NCBI RefSeq assembly: GCF_021789315.1
Contig: NZ_CP084561.1
Span: 1-64,000, forward strand
Length of the DNA: 64,000 nt
From: Arthrobacter sp. FW305-BF8
GTDB lineage: Bacteria; Actinomycetota; Actinomycetes; Actinomycetales; Micrococcaceae
Direction of reading: 5' to 3'
Shown: piece after piece, positions 55,901 through 64,000 of the stretch
Numbering within the stretch: the first letter of the stretch is position 1
Layout: each line of letters opens with the position of its first letter
The notes under the pieces: generated by a model
What the model was told of the DNA's origin: nothing
Database searches by the model: none
Seen by the model: the letters and a program-made list of their open reading frames with translations, nothing else
Position numbers and translations under genes: made by a program

Positions 55901-56074
55901 GGCTGCCTCCTTCGCCTGCGTCTGTGGGGAACGAATGTGTTAAGTATGCACATCCTGAGTGCATTTAGTAGTCGAAGCAACCATTGATAACGACCGCCAC
56001 GGGCCGTAACTTCTATTCATTCCCTCCTACCCCTCATCTCTTCCGGGTAGGTACCTCATAGCCAAGGAGTCCCG
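55901..56074. promoter_or_regulatory. Divergent promoter region with a palindromic candidate operator
   Basis: Between the regulator operon and the permease operon lies the inverted repeat ATGCAC (55946-55951) / GTGCAT (55959-55964) with a seven-base spacer. The position suits control of both directions by the PucR protein. AAGGAG at 56063-56068 is the permease ribosome site. Confidence 0.5.
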
Positions 56075-57429
56075 ATGGCAACAACTACTGATAAGAAACA
56101 CGCGGGGGAGGAGGACTACGCCCTGGAGCGTGTGCCTGACCACGCCCGCTACAGCTGGTGGTCGGTGGCAGTTCAAAGGTTCGGCCAGATGTCAGCGCTT
56201 TCTCAGTTCCTTCTGGGTGCAGCCTTGGGATTTGGAATGGACTTTCCCACCGCCTTGCTCGCCATCTTCCTTGGATCAGTGATCTTGGAGGTGGTTGCCA
56301 TCATGACGGGAATCCTCGGACAAAAAGAGGCCTCTCGACATCGGTTCTCGCCAGATGGACCGGCTTTGGACGCCATGGATCCAGCATCATCGCCCTGTTC
56401 ATCTCCCTTAGCCTGGTCGGATGGTTCGGTGTCCAAAGCGGAGTGGCCGCTGAAGGGCTTGCCAAGCTGGCGCCCGCTATTCCCGCATGGGCGTGGTCCC
56501 TTGCAGTCGGCTGCGCAGTGACCGCGATAGTCATTTACGGCTTCAAGAGCATGGCTTGGACCGCGTACATTACGATCCCCGCGTTCCTCCTGCTCGCCGG
56601 TTGGTCCATTGTCTCTGAGCTGCAAAAGCACAACCTCGGCGATCTGGTCAACCAGCCGGCCCCGGGACCGGTCCTGGGCCTGGCCGCCGGGACAACACTG
56701 GTGGCAGGCGGATTCATTGTCGGCATGGTAATCACCCCCGATATGACGCGCTTCAACCGCAAACCCTCCGATGTCGTCAAGCAGACGCTCGTCGGTGTCA
56801 CCCTCGGGGAATTCATGGTGGCCATCGCCGGCGTTCTCCTCGCCCATGCACTCAAAACCAACGACATCATCGCGATTGTCACTTCCAGCAGCGGGTTCGT
56901 CGGCACAATCATCATCGTTGCCGGCACGATCAAGATGAACGACTGGAACTTGTACTCGGCATCCTTGGGCATCGTGAACTTCGTCGAGACAGTATTCAAG
57001 AAGCGAGTGAGCCGAACGAGGGTCACGATCTTTATCGGGATCCTCGGCAGCGCACTCGCCGCTGCCGGAATACTGAACTACTTTGTTGGTTTCCTGATCC
57101 TGCTCGGAGTCACGTTTCCCCCCATCGCCGGCATCATGGTCGCCGAATATTACATCGTGAAGAAATGGCGAAGCGTCCTATCCGCATCTGCCCCCGGCCT
57201 GCCGGCAACAGAGCCAACGTGGGTCGTTGGGACCCTGGTGGTCTGGGCCGCCTCGGTGCTGATCGGAACGTTCCTGCCCTGGGGGGTAGGGTCCCTGAAT
57301 TCGCTTGGTGCTTCCCTCATTCTTTACGTCATCGCGGGCAAACTCGGCCTGATCAGAGGCACATCCGAAGAGGCGCTTTCACGCCGACCGATTACTGAAA
57401 CACGCGAACTGCAGGAGGACTACAAGTGA
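56075..57429 (+). pseudogene. NCS1-family cytosine/hydantoin-type permease, frameshifted
   Basis: The product is a nucleobase:cation symporter-1, with PDHARYSWWSVAVQRFGQMSALSQF at the start (residues 21-45) and about twelve helices. The frame from ATG 56075 ends early at 56521 after 148 residues. The rest of the protein, from GLSTSVLARWTGFG to the stop at 57429, is in the -1 frame. The break is at CAA-AAA-GAG (56321-56329). A -1 shift on the A5 run (56322-56326) restores a continuous protein of about 450 residues, the normal family length. It may be a sequencing error, a real inactivation or ribosomal slippage. The stop overlaps the next gene. Confidence 0.85.
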
Positions 57430-58973
57430 AGATAGGCATCGATGTCGGCGGGACCAACACGGACGCGGTACTCATTGACGGAAGCGAGGTCCTCGCAGGT
57501 GTAAAAAGTCCGACAATGAGTGACGTCGGACAGGGGATCACCGGGTCCCTCCGCCGACTACAGAGCGCGTACTCCTTTGATCCTGCCGACGTAGACGCCG
57601 TCATGATCGGAACCACCCATTTCATCAATGCACTCGTCGAAGCCGAACGGTTGGCACCGACGGCGGCAATCCGGCTCGGACTTCCTGCAACGGGCGGATT
57701 GCCGCCGTTCGTGGGCTGGCCGGCACGGATTACCGAAGCGCTGCACGCCTTGCCCTATATGTGCCACGGCGGTCATGAGTTCGACGGACGGGAAATATCG
57801 CCGATCAATCACGACGAGATACGCAGGGCAGCCCAGGACGCCGTAACAAAGGGTGCACGCAGTTTCGCAATCTCGTCCGTGTTTTCCCCAGTCAACTCCG
57901 AGTTCGAACAAATGGCAGCGGAAATCATCAACGCCGAGTTTCCGGAACTTCCGGTCAGCCTTTCCAACGAAATCGGCAGGGTGGGGCTCCTCGAGAGGGA
58001 AAACGCAACAATCATCAACGCCGCCCTTCGTGAGCTTTCGGCAGATGTGTGTTCTTCACTCGATCAATCCCTGTTGGCTCTAAACATCCACGCACCGCTG
58101 TTCTTGAGCCAGAACGACGGCACATTAATGGACGTCGATTTCGCCCGAAAATACCCAGTGGCTACCTTTGCCTCAGGACCGACCAACTCAATGCGCGGCG
58201 CCGCCTACCTCTCGGGCCTCAAAGACTGCATAGTTGTCGACGTTGGCGGAACAACGACGGACGTCGGAGTTCTCCAGTCCGGCTTTCCCCGCGAAGCGGC
58301 AACAGAAATCGAGGTGGCGGGAATCCGAACCAACTTCCGTATGCCTGATGTGTTGTCCGTCGGCCTCGGTGGCGGCAGCCGCATCAGGTTCGACAGCGGT
58401 GTGACAGTCGGGCCGGACAGCGTGGGCTACAGAGTCACGGAGGATGCGCTCGTTTTCGGAGGCAAAACTCTGACAGCGACCGACATCATGGTCGCCGCGG
58501 GTGATGCGGAGATCGGTGACCCCGGCCGTGTCAGCCATCTGGATCCTTCAATGGTGAAGGCCGCCAAAGACGAAATCCACCGAAGGATCGCGGAGACGGT
58601 TGACCGGATGCGCACGAGTTCCGACCTCGTCCCGGTGGTCGCAGTCGGCGGCGGTGCGTTCCTGGTACCAGAACAGATGGCCTGTGCCAGTGACGTTGCC
58701 CGTCCGGGGCACTCCGGAGTGGCGAATGCCATCGGCGCCGCAATTGCCCAAGTCGGTGGCGAAGTCGACCGTATCTTTGCTATCCCGGCAGGAAAGCGCG
58801 AAGAAGTGCTCGATCAGGCCAGGGGGGAAGCAATCAGCAAAGCAATAGCTGCCGGAGCCAAAGCCAGCACTGTCCAAATCGTGGAGATCGATGAGCTGCC
58901 TCTGGCGTATCTGCCCGGAAACGCGTCCCGGGTACGCGTCAAAGCGGTCGGCGACCTGCCGGCGTCGAAGTAG
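57426..58973 (+). CDS. Hydantoinase/oxoprolinase-family protein (HyuA-like)
   Basis: This 515-residue ASKHA-fold ATPase resembles the HyuA/5-oxoprolinase A subunit. It begins with the phosphate loop DVGGTNTDAVLIDG and has a second phosphate motif VVDVGGTTTDVGVL, then VGGGAFLVPE. Such subunits use ATP to activate a lactam or hydantoin ring for opening. At 515 residues it is shorter than full oxoprolinase subunits and has no HyuB partner; its partner appears to be the DUF917 protein 44 bases downstream. GTG 57426 overlaps the permease stop. Confidence 0.9.
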   Translation: MKIGIDVGGTNTDAVLIDGSEVLAGVKSPTMSDVGQGITGSLRRLQSAYSFDPADVDAVMIGTTHFINALVEAERLAPTAAIRLGLPATGGLPPFVGWPARITEALHALPYMCHGGHEFDGREISPINHDEIRRAAQDAVTKGARSFAISSVFSPVNSEFEQMAAEIINAEFPELPVSLSNEIGRVGLLERENATIINAALRELSADVCSSLDQSLLALNIHAPLFLSQNDGTLMDVDFARKYPVATFASGPTNSMRGAAYLSGLKDCIVVDVGGTTTDVGVLQSGFPREAATEIEVAGIRTNFRMPDVLSVGLGGGSRIRFDSGVTVGPDSVGYRVTEDALVFGGKTLTATDIMVAAGDAEIGDPGRVSHLDPSMVKAAKDEIHRRIAETVDRMRTSSDLVPVVAVGGGAFLVPEQMACASDVARPGHSGVANAIGAAIAQVGGEVDRIFAIPAGKREEVLDQARGEAISKAIAAGAKASTVQIVEIDELPLAYLPGNASRVRVKAVGDLPASK

Positions 58974-59017
58974 CCACACACGAAACGCTGACTGCAAGAA
59001 GTAGAAGGAAGAACAAC

Positions 59018-60121
59018 ATGAGTTTCTATCTGTCACTAGACGACGTCCCTGACTTGGCGCGGGGCGCGGCAATACTGGGTACAGGCGGCGGCGGAGATCC
59101 GCTCATCGGCCGGCTCCTCGTCGAGGAATGCCTCAAGAACGGAAAGAAGATCGAAATCCTCGATCCGACCGAACTTGATGACGATGACTTTGTCATTTCC
59201 ACGGCCATGATGGGCGCTCCGACTGTCGTAGTCGAGAAAGTCCCCGCCGGCACTGAGGCAGTCCTGTCGCTCCGTGCCTTGGAGAAACACCTCGGAAAAA
59301 CAGCCGATGCGACAATCCCCATGGAGTGCGGTGGACTGAATTCCATGATTCCCCTGGTCGTCGCCGCCGAAGCAGGTATCCCGGTGGTGGACGGTGACGG
59401 AATGGGGCGAGCCTTCCCGGAGCTTCAAATGGAAACGTTCGGAGTCTATGGAGTGTCCGGATCACCGCTCGCTGTTTCGGACGAAAACGGGCACACGTGC
59501 ATCGTCGATACCGGCCAGGACAACCAGAGGATGGAGACTTTCGCCCGCGCGGTCACCATCAAGATGGGGGGCGCCGCATACATCGCCGAGTATCCAATGA
59601 GCGGAGCAGACGTCAAGCGTACTGCGATCCGCAACACCGTCACGCTGGCCCTCAATATCGGTCGGACTTTGCGTAAGGCCAAGGACAAACATCTTGATCC
59701 GCTGGCAGAACTCAGTGCCTTCCTGAAGGACACAATATACGGTCATGGAACCGTGCTCATGCGGGGAAAAGTCGTTGACGTTGAGAGGTTCGTCAGGGAC
59801 GGGTTCACTCAAGGGTTTGCCGCTGTGGAGTCATTTGATGGTGGCGACGAGATGCGGATCCAGTTCCGGAATGAGAACGTCATTGCACACAAGAATGGTG
59901 CGGTGGTCGCCATTGTTCCGGATCTTATTACGATAGTTGATGTTGACCTGGGCACACCCATCACTTCCGAGGCCCTGCGGTTCGGACAGCGGGTGGCCGT
60001 CTATGGAATCTCGACCCCTGCGATCATGCGGACCCCGGAAGCGCTGCAAGTCTTTGGCCCCCAGGCTTTCGGACTCCATGAGCCATGGGTTGCCCTAGAG
60101 CAATTGAGCGCCGCCCGATGA
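59018..60121 (+). CDS. DUF917-family protein (S-methyl thiohydantoin desulfurase type)
   Basis: This 367-residue protein has the canonical blocks ILGTGGGGDPLIGRLL, MECGGLNSMIPLVVAAEAG and VVDGDGMGRAFPELQMETF. Members of this family, as I recall, include a thiohydantoin desulfurase. It is followed by the dipeptidase with an ATGA overlap and preceded by the HyuA-like gene, so both probably act on the same cyclic substrate. The reaction itself is inferred. Confidence 0.87.
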   Translation: MSFYLSLDDVPDLARGAAILGTGGGGDPLIGRLLVEECLKNGKKIEILDPTELDDDDFVISTAMMGAPTVVVEKVPAGTEAVLSLRALEKHLGKTADATIPMECGGLNSMIPLVVAAEAGIPVVDGDGMGRAFPELQMETFGVYGVSGSPLAVSDENGHTCIVDTGQDNQRMETFARAVTIKMGGAAYIAEYPMSGADVKRTAIRNTVTLALNIGRTLRKAKDKHLDPLAELSAFLKDTIYGHGTVLMRGKVVDVERFVRDGFTQGFAAVESFDGGDEMRIQFRNENVIAHKNGAVVAIVPDLITIVDVDLGTPITSEALRFGQRVAVYGISTPAIMRTPEALQVFGPQAFGLHEPWVALEQLSAAR

Positions 60122-61323
60122 CATCCTTTCGGACTCGTTCCGCGCTGGCCGACACCCTGGTATTTGACGGCCATAACGACTTGCCTTGGGCTTTGCGGCA
60201 GAAATTCGATTCCCGCGTCGAGGAGATCGACTTATCGCAGCACCAGCCCCGCCTGCACACAGACATTCCGCGGCTCCGGGAAGGCCGGGTCGGTGCGCAA
60301 TTCTGGTCGGTCTTCGTCCCGTCCAACATGCCGCCGGCCGACGCCGTCGTGGCGACCCTCGAACAGATCGACTGCGTACACCGGATCATCTCCAAGAATC
60401 CCGAGACATTCAGCCTGGTGGACTCTGCCGCCGGCGTAAGAACCGCCGTCGCAGAGGGAAAAATTGCCTCGCTGATGGGCATAGAAGGAGGGCATTCCAT
60501 CGACGCGTCGCTTGGCGTGCTTCGGATGATGAGACGTCTCGGCGTCCGCTACATGACTCTCACACATAACGACAACACGCCATGGGCGCGCTCGGCGACC
60601 GGCGAACAGGTCGACCATGGGCTCACCGACTTCGGCAGACGCGTGGTCGGCGAAATGAACCGTCTTGGTCTCATAGTTGATCTGTCTCACGTGGCCGAGC
60701 AGACGATGCATGACGCGCTGAACACGAGCGCTGCTCCTGTAATTTTCTCCCATTCATCTTGCCGCAGCGTCACCGACCACGCCAGAAACGTGCCGGATGG
60801 CGTGCTTGAGAGATTGCCTGGAAACAACGGCGTGCTCATGCTGACCTTCGTTCCCGCCTTCATCTCAGAGGCCTGCGCGGACTACGAACGACGTTCTGAT
60901 GAAGTCCGGCAGAGACTCGGCCTTCGGACAGGGTTCCATGCAGGGCAGGTGGAAGAGGACACTGCGGCGGCCGCAGAATTCACCCGGTGGACGTCGCAGA
61001 ACCAGGCTCCGCAGGCCGCCATCTCTGACATCGTCCGCCACATGGAACACGCACGGGAAGTAGTAGGACCCCGGCATGTCGGCATTGGAGGGGATTTCGA
61101 TGGCATCCAACAACTGCCCCGCGGAATTTCCGGGGTGTCCGGCTACCCGACGGTCATTGAAGCGTTAGCCGAACGGGGCTGGTCGCCTGCTGATCTGCGC
61201 AGCCTCGCTTTCGGCAACGTCCTCCGGGTGCTGGAAGATACTGAGACGGCCGCGAACCAAGATCTGATCGCCATCCCTCAAGCGCTCCACGGCGCGCCCG
61301 TTCTGGCTGGAGGACCCGACTAG
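60118..61323 (+). CDS. Membrane dipeptidase, peptidase family M19
   Basis: This dizinc dipeptidase has His19 and Asp21 (DGHNDLP), Glu123 (GIEGGHS), His191 (DLSHV) and His212 (FSHSS), the complete M19 metal set, in 401 residues. No signal peptide or membrane helix is seen, so it is probably cytoplasmic. It cleaves dipeptides, often with a D-residue, or related amides. ATG 60118 overlaps the DUF917 stop; the longer frame from 60085 was rejected. The operon context suggests hydrolysis of a dipeptide-like product of ring opening. Confidence 0.92.
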   Translation: MTSFRTRSALADTLVFDGHNDLPWALRQKFDSRVEEIDLSQHQPRLHTDIPRLREGRVGAQFWSVFVPSNMPPADAVVATLEQIDCVHRIISKNPETFSLVDSAAGVRTAVAEGKIASLMGIEGGHSIDASLGVLRMMRRLGVRYMTLTHNDNTPWARSATGEQVDHGLTDFGRRVVGEMNRLGLIVDLSHVAEQTMHDALNTSAAPVIFSHSSCRSVTDHARNVPDGVLERLPGNNGVLMLTFVPAFISEACADYERRSDEVRQRLGLRTGFHAGQVEEDTAAAAEFTRWTSQNQAPQAAISDIVRHMEHAREVVGPRHVGIGGDFDGIQQLPRGISGVSGYPTVIEALAERGWSPADLRSLAFGNVLRVLEDTETAANQDLIAIPQALHGAPVLAGGPD

Positions 61324-61368
61324 AACGACATTCGACAGCAAAAATACCCAATCGAAGAAGGGCAACAC

Positions 61369-62601
61369 ATGTTTGGTTATGCCTTGCGGGATCTGGAACT
61401 CACGCACGAGGAGACTGCCCGAATGCACGAGTTGTACCGCCATCTGCACGCTAACCCGGAACTGTCCACGCAGGAACATCGGACCGCAAGGCTCATTACC
61501 GAGCATCTCACTGCCACCGGAGCGGAGACCTTTAGCTGCGGCGGGACGGGCGTCGTGGGCGTACTCCGCAACGGCGAGGGGCCAGTCGTGGGTTTCCGGG
61601 CCGACATCGACGGTCTGCCGATCAAGGAGGAAACAGGACTTGATTACGCCAGCCAGGCCACCGGTGCCCTGGCTGACGGGACTCAGGTTCCGGTGATGCA
61701 CGGCTGCGGCCATGACACGCACATCACCGCAGCGCTGACTGCGGCGGCCTTGCTCGCGGGTGCCACCGACGCCTGGACAGGGACAGTCGTCTTCCTCTTC
61801 CAGCCGGGGGAGGAGACGGCCGCCGGAGCGCAGGCGATGGTCGACGATGGTCTGTGGAACAGGGCTCCGAAACCCGAGATAATCTATGGCCAGCACGTCG
61901 TGCCGAGTCTGGCGGGCACAGTAAGCATCAGCCGCGGTACCGCTATGGCCATGGCCGCTTCCTGGAAGGTCACTGTCCACGGGCGTCAGGCGCATGGTTC
62001 CCAGCCCCAAGAAGCGATCGACCCGATCGTGCTCGGGGCCCACATGTTGGTCCGGCTGCAGACCATCGTTTCGCGTGAGCTGGACCCCGTGCAGTCCGCG
62101 GTCGTGACAATCGGAACCTTCCACGGGGGCCTGAAGGAAAACATCATTCCCGCGATGGCCGAGTTCACCATAAACGTACGGTCCTTCGACCAGAAAGTGC
62201 ACGATGCCGTGCTGACATCAATCCGCCGCATCATCCGCGCAGAGGCAGAAGCCTCCTCCGCGCCGCCCCCTGAAATTGAGGAGCTGTATTCTTTTCCGCT
62301 GTGCTACAACGATCCCACGGCGACAGATCAACTTATCCAGGAGTTTCGGGCCACGATCGGAGAGGAAGAGGTCCGCGAGGTTCCGCCGATGATGGCCAGT
62401 GAAGACTTCGGGACCCTTGCAACAGCTATCTCTGCCCCCTCGGTTTACTGGACCTTCGGAGGCTATACCGCCGAGACGCTCAGGGCTGACGGGCACATCG
62501 CCGGCAACCACTCGCCACATTTCGCCCCCGCCCTGGAACCCACCCTGAGCACTGGCGTCCGGGCTGCTGTGACGGCGATCCTGTCCAAAGGTGGTCGCTG
62601 A
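61369..62601 (+). CDS. M20D-family amidohydrolase (hippurate/indole-acetyl-amino-acid hydrolase-like)
   Basis: This 410-residue metallo-amidohydrolase has the HGCGHDTH motif (111-118, ligands Cys113, His115), GEETAAG with Glu148/Glu149, GQHVVPS and the dimerisation block with HGRQAHGS. These enzymes hydrolyse N-acyl amino acids. It lies 45 bases after the dipeptidase and is the last gene of the operon. Its likely task is release of a free amino acid from an N-acyl or N-carbamoyl intermediate. Confidence 0.92.
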   Translation: MFGYALRDLELTHEETARMHELYRHLHANPELSTQEHRTARLITEHLTATGAETFSCGGTGVVGVLRNGEGPVVGFRADIDGLPIKEETGLDYASQATGALADGTQVPVMHGCGHDTHITAALTAAALLAGATDAWTGTVVFLFQPGEETAAGAQAMVDDGLWNRAPKPEIIYGQHVVPSLAGTVSISRGTAMAMAASWKVTVHGRQAHGSQPQEAIDPIVLGAHMLVRLQTIVSRELDPVQSAVVTIGTFHGGLKENIIPAMAEFTINVRSFDQKVHDAVLTSIRRIIRAEAEASSAPPPEIEELYSFPLCYNDPTATDQLIQEFRATIGEEEVREVPPMMASEDFGTLATAISAPSVYWTFGGYTAETLRADGHIAGNHSPHFAPALEPTLSTGVRAAVTAILSKGGR

Positions 62602-63075
62602 AAGCCCCGTGCCTGTTGATAAGCAGGACCAGGGCCGGCGGTGCAGTTCCCGGCCGGTTCGCGGCCGCGACCGCTGCTTGGTCGGTGAAGGCCGTAGCCG
62701 CTGCACCAAAGCAAATTCGCGCCACATGCGATTTGTGCCGACCTCCGCAATCCCGACAGCCTGACTGGCTCGGACAAGCTCCCTTTGGTGCGGCTGTCCC
62801 GTCCACAGCTGGGGTCAATTCGGGTTATCCACCGCTGAAGTTGGGGGAGCCGTTGGGATAGCTCCCTAGCAACAGTAGCGATGGATAACCACCCAAGGAT
62901 TGTCCTCAGGTGTGGGCGGTAGGGGCTAGCTTCTCCGCGGCTTGCAGATCCAGACTGGCGCCTTTCAGACCCAGCCATGCACCATCTGTCAGGTTGGGGT
63001 GTAGGTAGGTGGACAGGCGTATCCCGCTAGGCAGTCCACTGGTCGTGGTCGGTACACCGCAGTTCGAACTGTGGG
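62602..63075. other. 474-bp gap at the right islet boundary
   Basis: No convincing gene is present. The region contains the right 17-bp direct repeat (62988-63004) and CGCCTTTCAG (62959-62968), the counterpart of the left-side CGCCTTTTAG. Confidence 0.5.
62988..63004. repeat. Right 17-bp direct repeat of the 53-63 kb islet
   Basis: GTCAGGTTGGGGTGTAG is identical to 53098-53114 and in the same orientation. It sits between the last catabolic gene and the unrelated oxidoreductase. Confidence 0.7.
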
Positions 63076-64000
63076 CTAGACGCTGTGTTCCGCCATCGGC
63101 AGTAGTTCATCCATGAAGACTTCTCGGTTTTCTGCGGCTGAGCGGCCCACACCCAAGGTCGCGGCAAGTGTCATCAGACCATCCCGAGCTCCAATCAAGG
63201 GTTCGGCACCGGTTCTGATGATGTCAATGAAGTGCTGAAGCTGAGCGGCGTATGCGTGAGATTCTGCTATTTCATGCTTTTCGACAATCAGGGGGTCGTG
63301 CCAGTCTCCGCCGTCAGCGTGCTTATAGAGCTTCATGCTTGGGATGGCCAGCGAGCCTTCGGTGCCTCCGATGTGGTAGGCATCCGCAGGAGTATGGGGG
63401 AAATACGCGCCCTGTCCTGAGTTCAGGTCCCAGCACCATGGTGAGGCAACGGAGTCGCTCAGCAACAGAGTTCCGAGCGACCCGTTAGTGAACTTCAGGA
63501 TCACGGCGGCGCTGTCTTCAACTGCAAATTTTCGGACATTGTTGGACGTCACCGCGTGGACGCTATGGATGTCTCCGATGAGATACCGCAACGTGTCAAT
63601 GTCGTGAATGAGATTGATAAGTATGGGCCCGCCTCCAGGCTGCTGGCGCCATAGGTTATCGAAATACTGATTTTCCTTTTTGATCTGGCACATGCCGTTG
63701 ACGGTGACAATCTGTCCGAGTTGTCCCCCTGAAATCAGCTGCTTGGCCCGGACAATGTCCGGGCTGTGGCGTCGCTGGTGACCGATGAGGACGGGAACGT
63801 CGGCCGCGCCAGCCGCCTCGATAATAGCCAGGGCCGCCTCTTCAGTGTCAGCGACGGGCTTTTCTATCAGCGTAGGTATGCCCGTGCGTATGCACGCTAT
63901 GCCCGCCTCCCGGTGCATGCTGTTCGGGAGAGCGACAATGGCTCCGTCTAGGCTGACATGACTCAACAGGTCCTCGTAATCAGAGAAGTAGGGCACATCG
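63076..64000 (-). CDS. Gfo/Idh/MocA-family oxidoreductase, 5' end outside the window
   Basis: This NAD(P)-dependent sugar or cyclitol oxidoreductase is partial: the frame runs off the right edge, so the N-terminal Rossmann GxGxxG is missing. Visible parts are the conserved EKPVADTEEAA (with the catalytic-motif Lys), IGHQRRHSPD, LINLIHDIDTLRYLIGD and a C-terminal beta-sheet domain. About 308 residues are present, out of a usual 340-390. The substrate is unknown. It lies outside the 17-bp-repeat islet, so it may belong to a different operon to the right. Confidence 0.88.
   Translation of the reverse strand, partial: DVPYFSDYEDLLSHVSLDGAIVALPNSMHREAGIACIRTGIPTLIEKPVADTEEAALAIIEAAGAADVPVLIGHQRRHSPDIVRAKQLISGGQLGQIVTVNGMCQIKKENQYFDNLWRQQPGGGPILINLIHDIDTLRYLIGDIHSVHAVTSNNVRKFAVEDSAAVILKFTNGSLGTLLLSDSVASPWCWDLNSGQGAYFPHTPADAYHIGGTEGSLAIPSMKLYKHADGGDWHDPLIVEKHEIAESHAYAAQLQHFIDIIRTGAEPLIGARDGLMTLAATLGVGRSAAENREVFMDELLPMAEHSV

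Noticed and set aside
56321..56329. Canonical heptameric -1 slippery site at the permease break
   Set aside because: The zero-frame codons CAA-AAA-GAG do not fit the X-XXY-YYZ pattern. Only a simple slip on the A run is possible, so programmed frameshifting is not claimed.

Overview
The window begins at the first base of dnaA and carries the classical origin-proximal block of a high-GC Gram-positive chromosome: dnaA, oriC, dnaN, gnd, recF, a DciA-like gene, gyrB and gyrA. Further on come crgA, trpG and the pknB-pknA-pbpA-rodA-pstP-fhaB-fhaA cell-envelope signalling operon. This synteny, the roughly two-thirds GC content, the frequent GTG starts and the tRNA order point to an actinomycete. The short-form gnd between dnaN and recF and the sugar-acid and opp-type transport genes suggest Micrococcaceae (Arthrobacter/Pseudarthrobacter-like). 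That placement is inference; I could run no database search.

Layout. 1-11.7 kb: replication initiation and topoisomerase genes, all on +. 11.8-12.2 kb: tRNA-Ile(GAT), a 39-residue DLW-39-like gene and tRNA-Ala(TGC). 12.3-16.9 kb: a DMT transporter, a glycosyltransferase, an unusual membrane protein with an 11-residue repeat, a cyclophilin and a rhomboid protease. 16.9-18.1 kb: a second dense cluster of DnaA boxes around an AhpD-like gene. 18.1-30.6 kb: tag, crgA, class E sortase, a small membrane protein, trpG, then the seven-gene STPK/PASTA/penicillin-binding operon on -. 31.0-32.5 kb: tRNA-Leu(CAG) with an IS481-family element inserted just behind it, between the tRNA and its terminator.

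32.5-48.4 kb: accessory catabolism. This holds a lipoprotein, an ACS-type MFS permease, a Usp protein, two D-2-hydroxyacid dehydrogenases, a complete opp/dpp-type ABC importer, a TSUP permease, glucarate dehydratase, an L-talarate/galactarate-type dehydratase, and LysR and GntR regulators. Together they look like import and breakdown of aldaric/sugar acids. 48.4-53.2 kb: a gene-poor stretch with palindromes, a membrane-anchored DEDD exonuclease and a two-gene module I do not recognise.

53.1-63.0 kb: a ten-kilobase catabolic islet bounded by a perfect 17-bp direct repeat. It holds a PucR-type regulator co-transcribed with a divergent DUF917 protein. Divergent from these lie a frameshifted NCS1 permease, a HyuA-like protein, a canonical DUF917 protein, an M19 dipeptidase and an M20 amidohydrolase. 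The set suggests uptake and opening of a hydantoin-, thiohydantoin- or cyclic-amide-like compound followed by peptide/amide hydrolysis. The window ends inside a Gfo/Idh/MocA oxidoreductase.

The best candidates for something undescribed are the second oriC-like DnaA-box cluster, the DUF917/PucR/HyuA/dipeptidase islet with its flanking repeats, and the unknown two-gene module at 50.9-52.6 kb.
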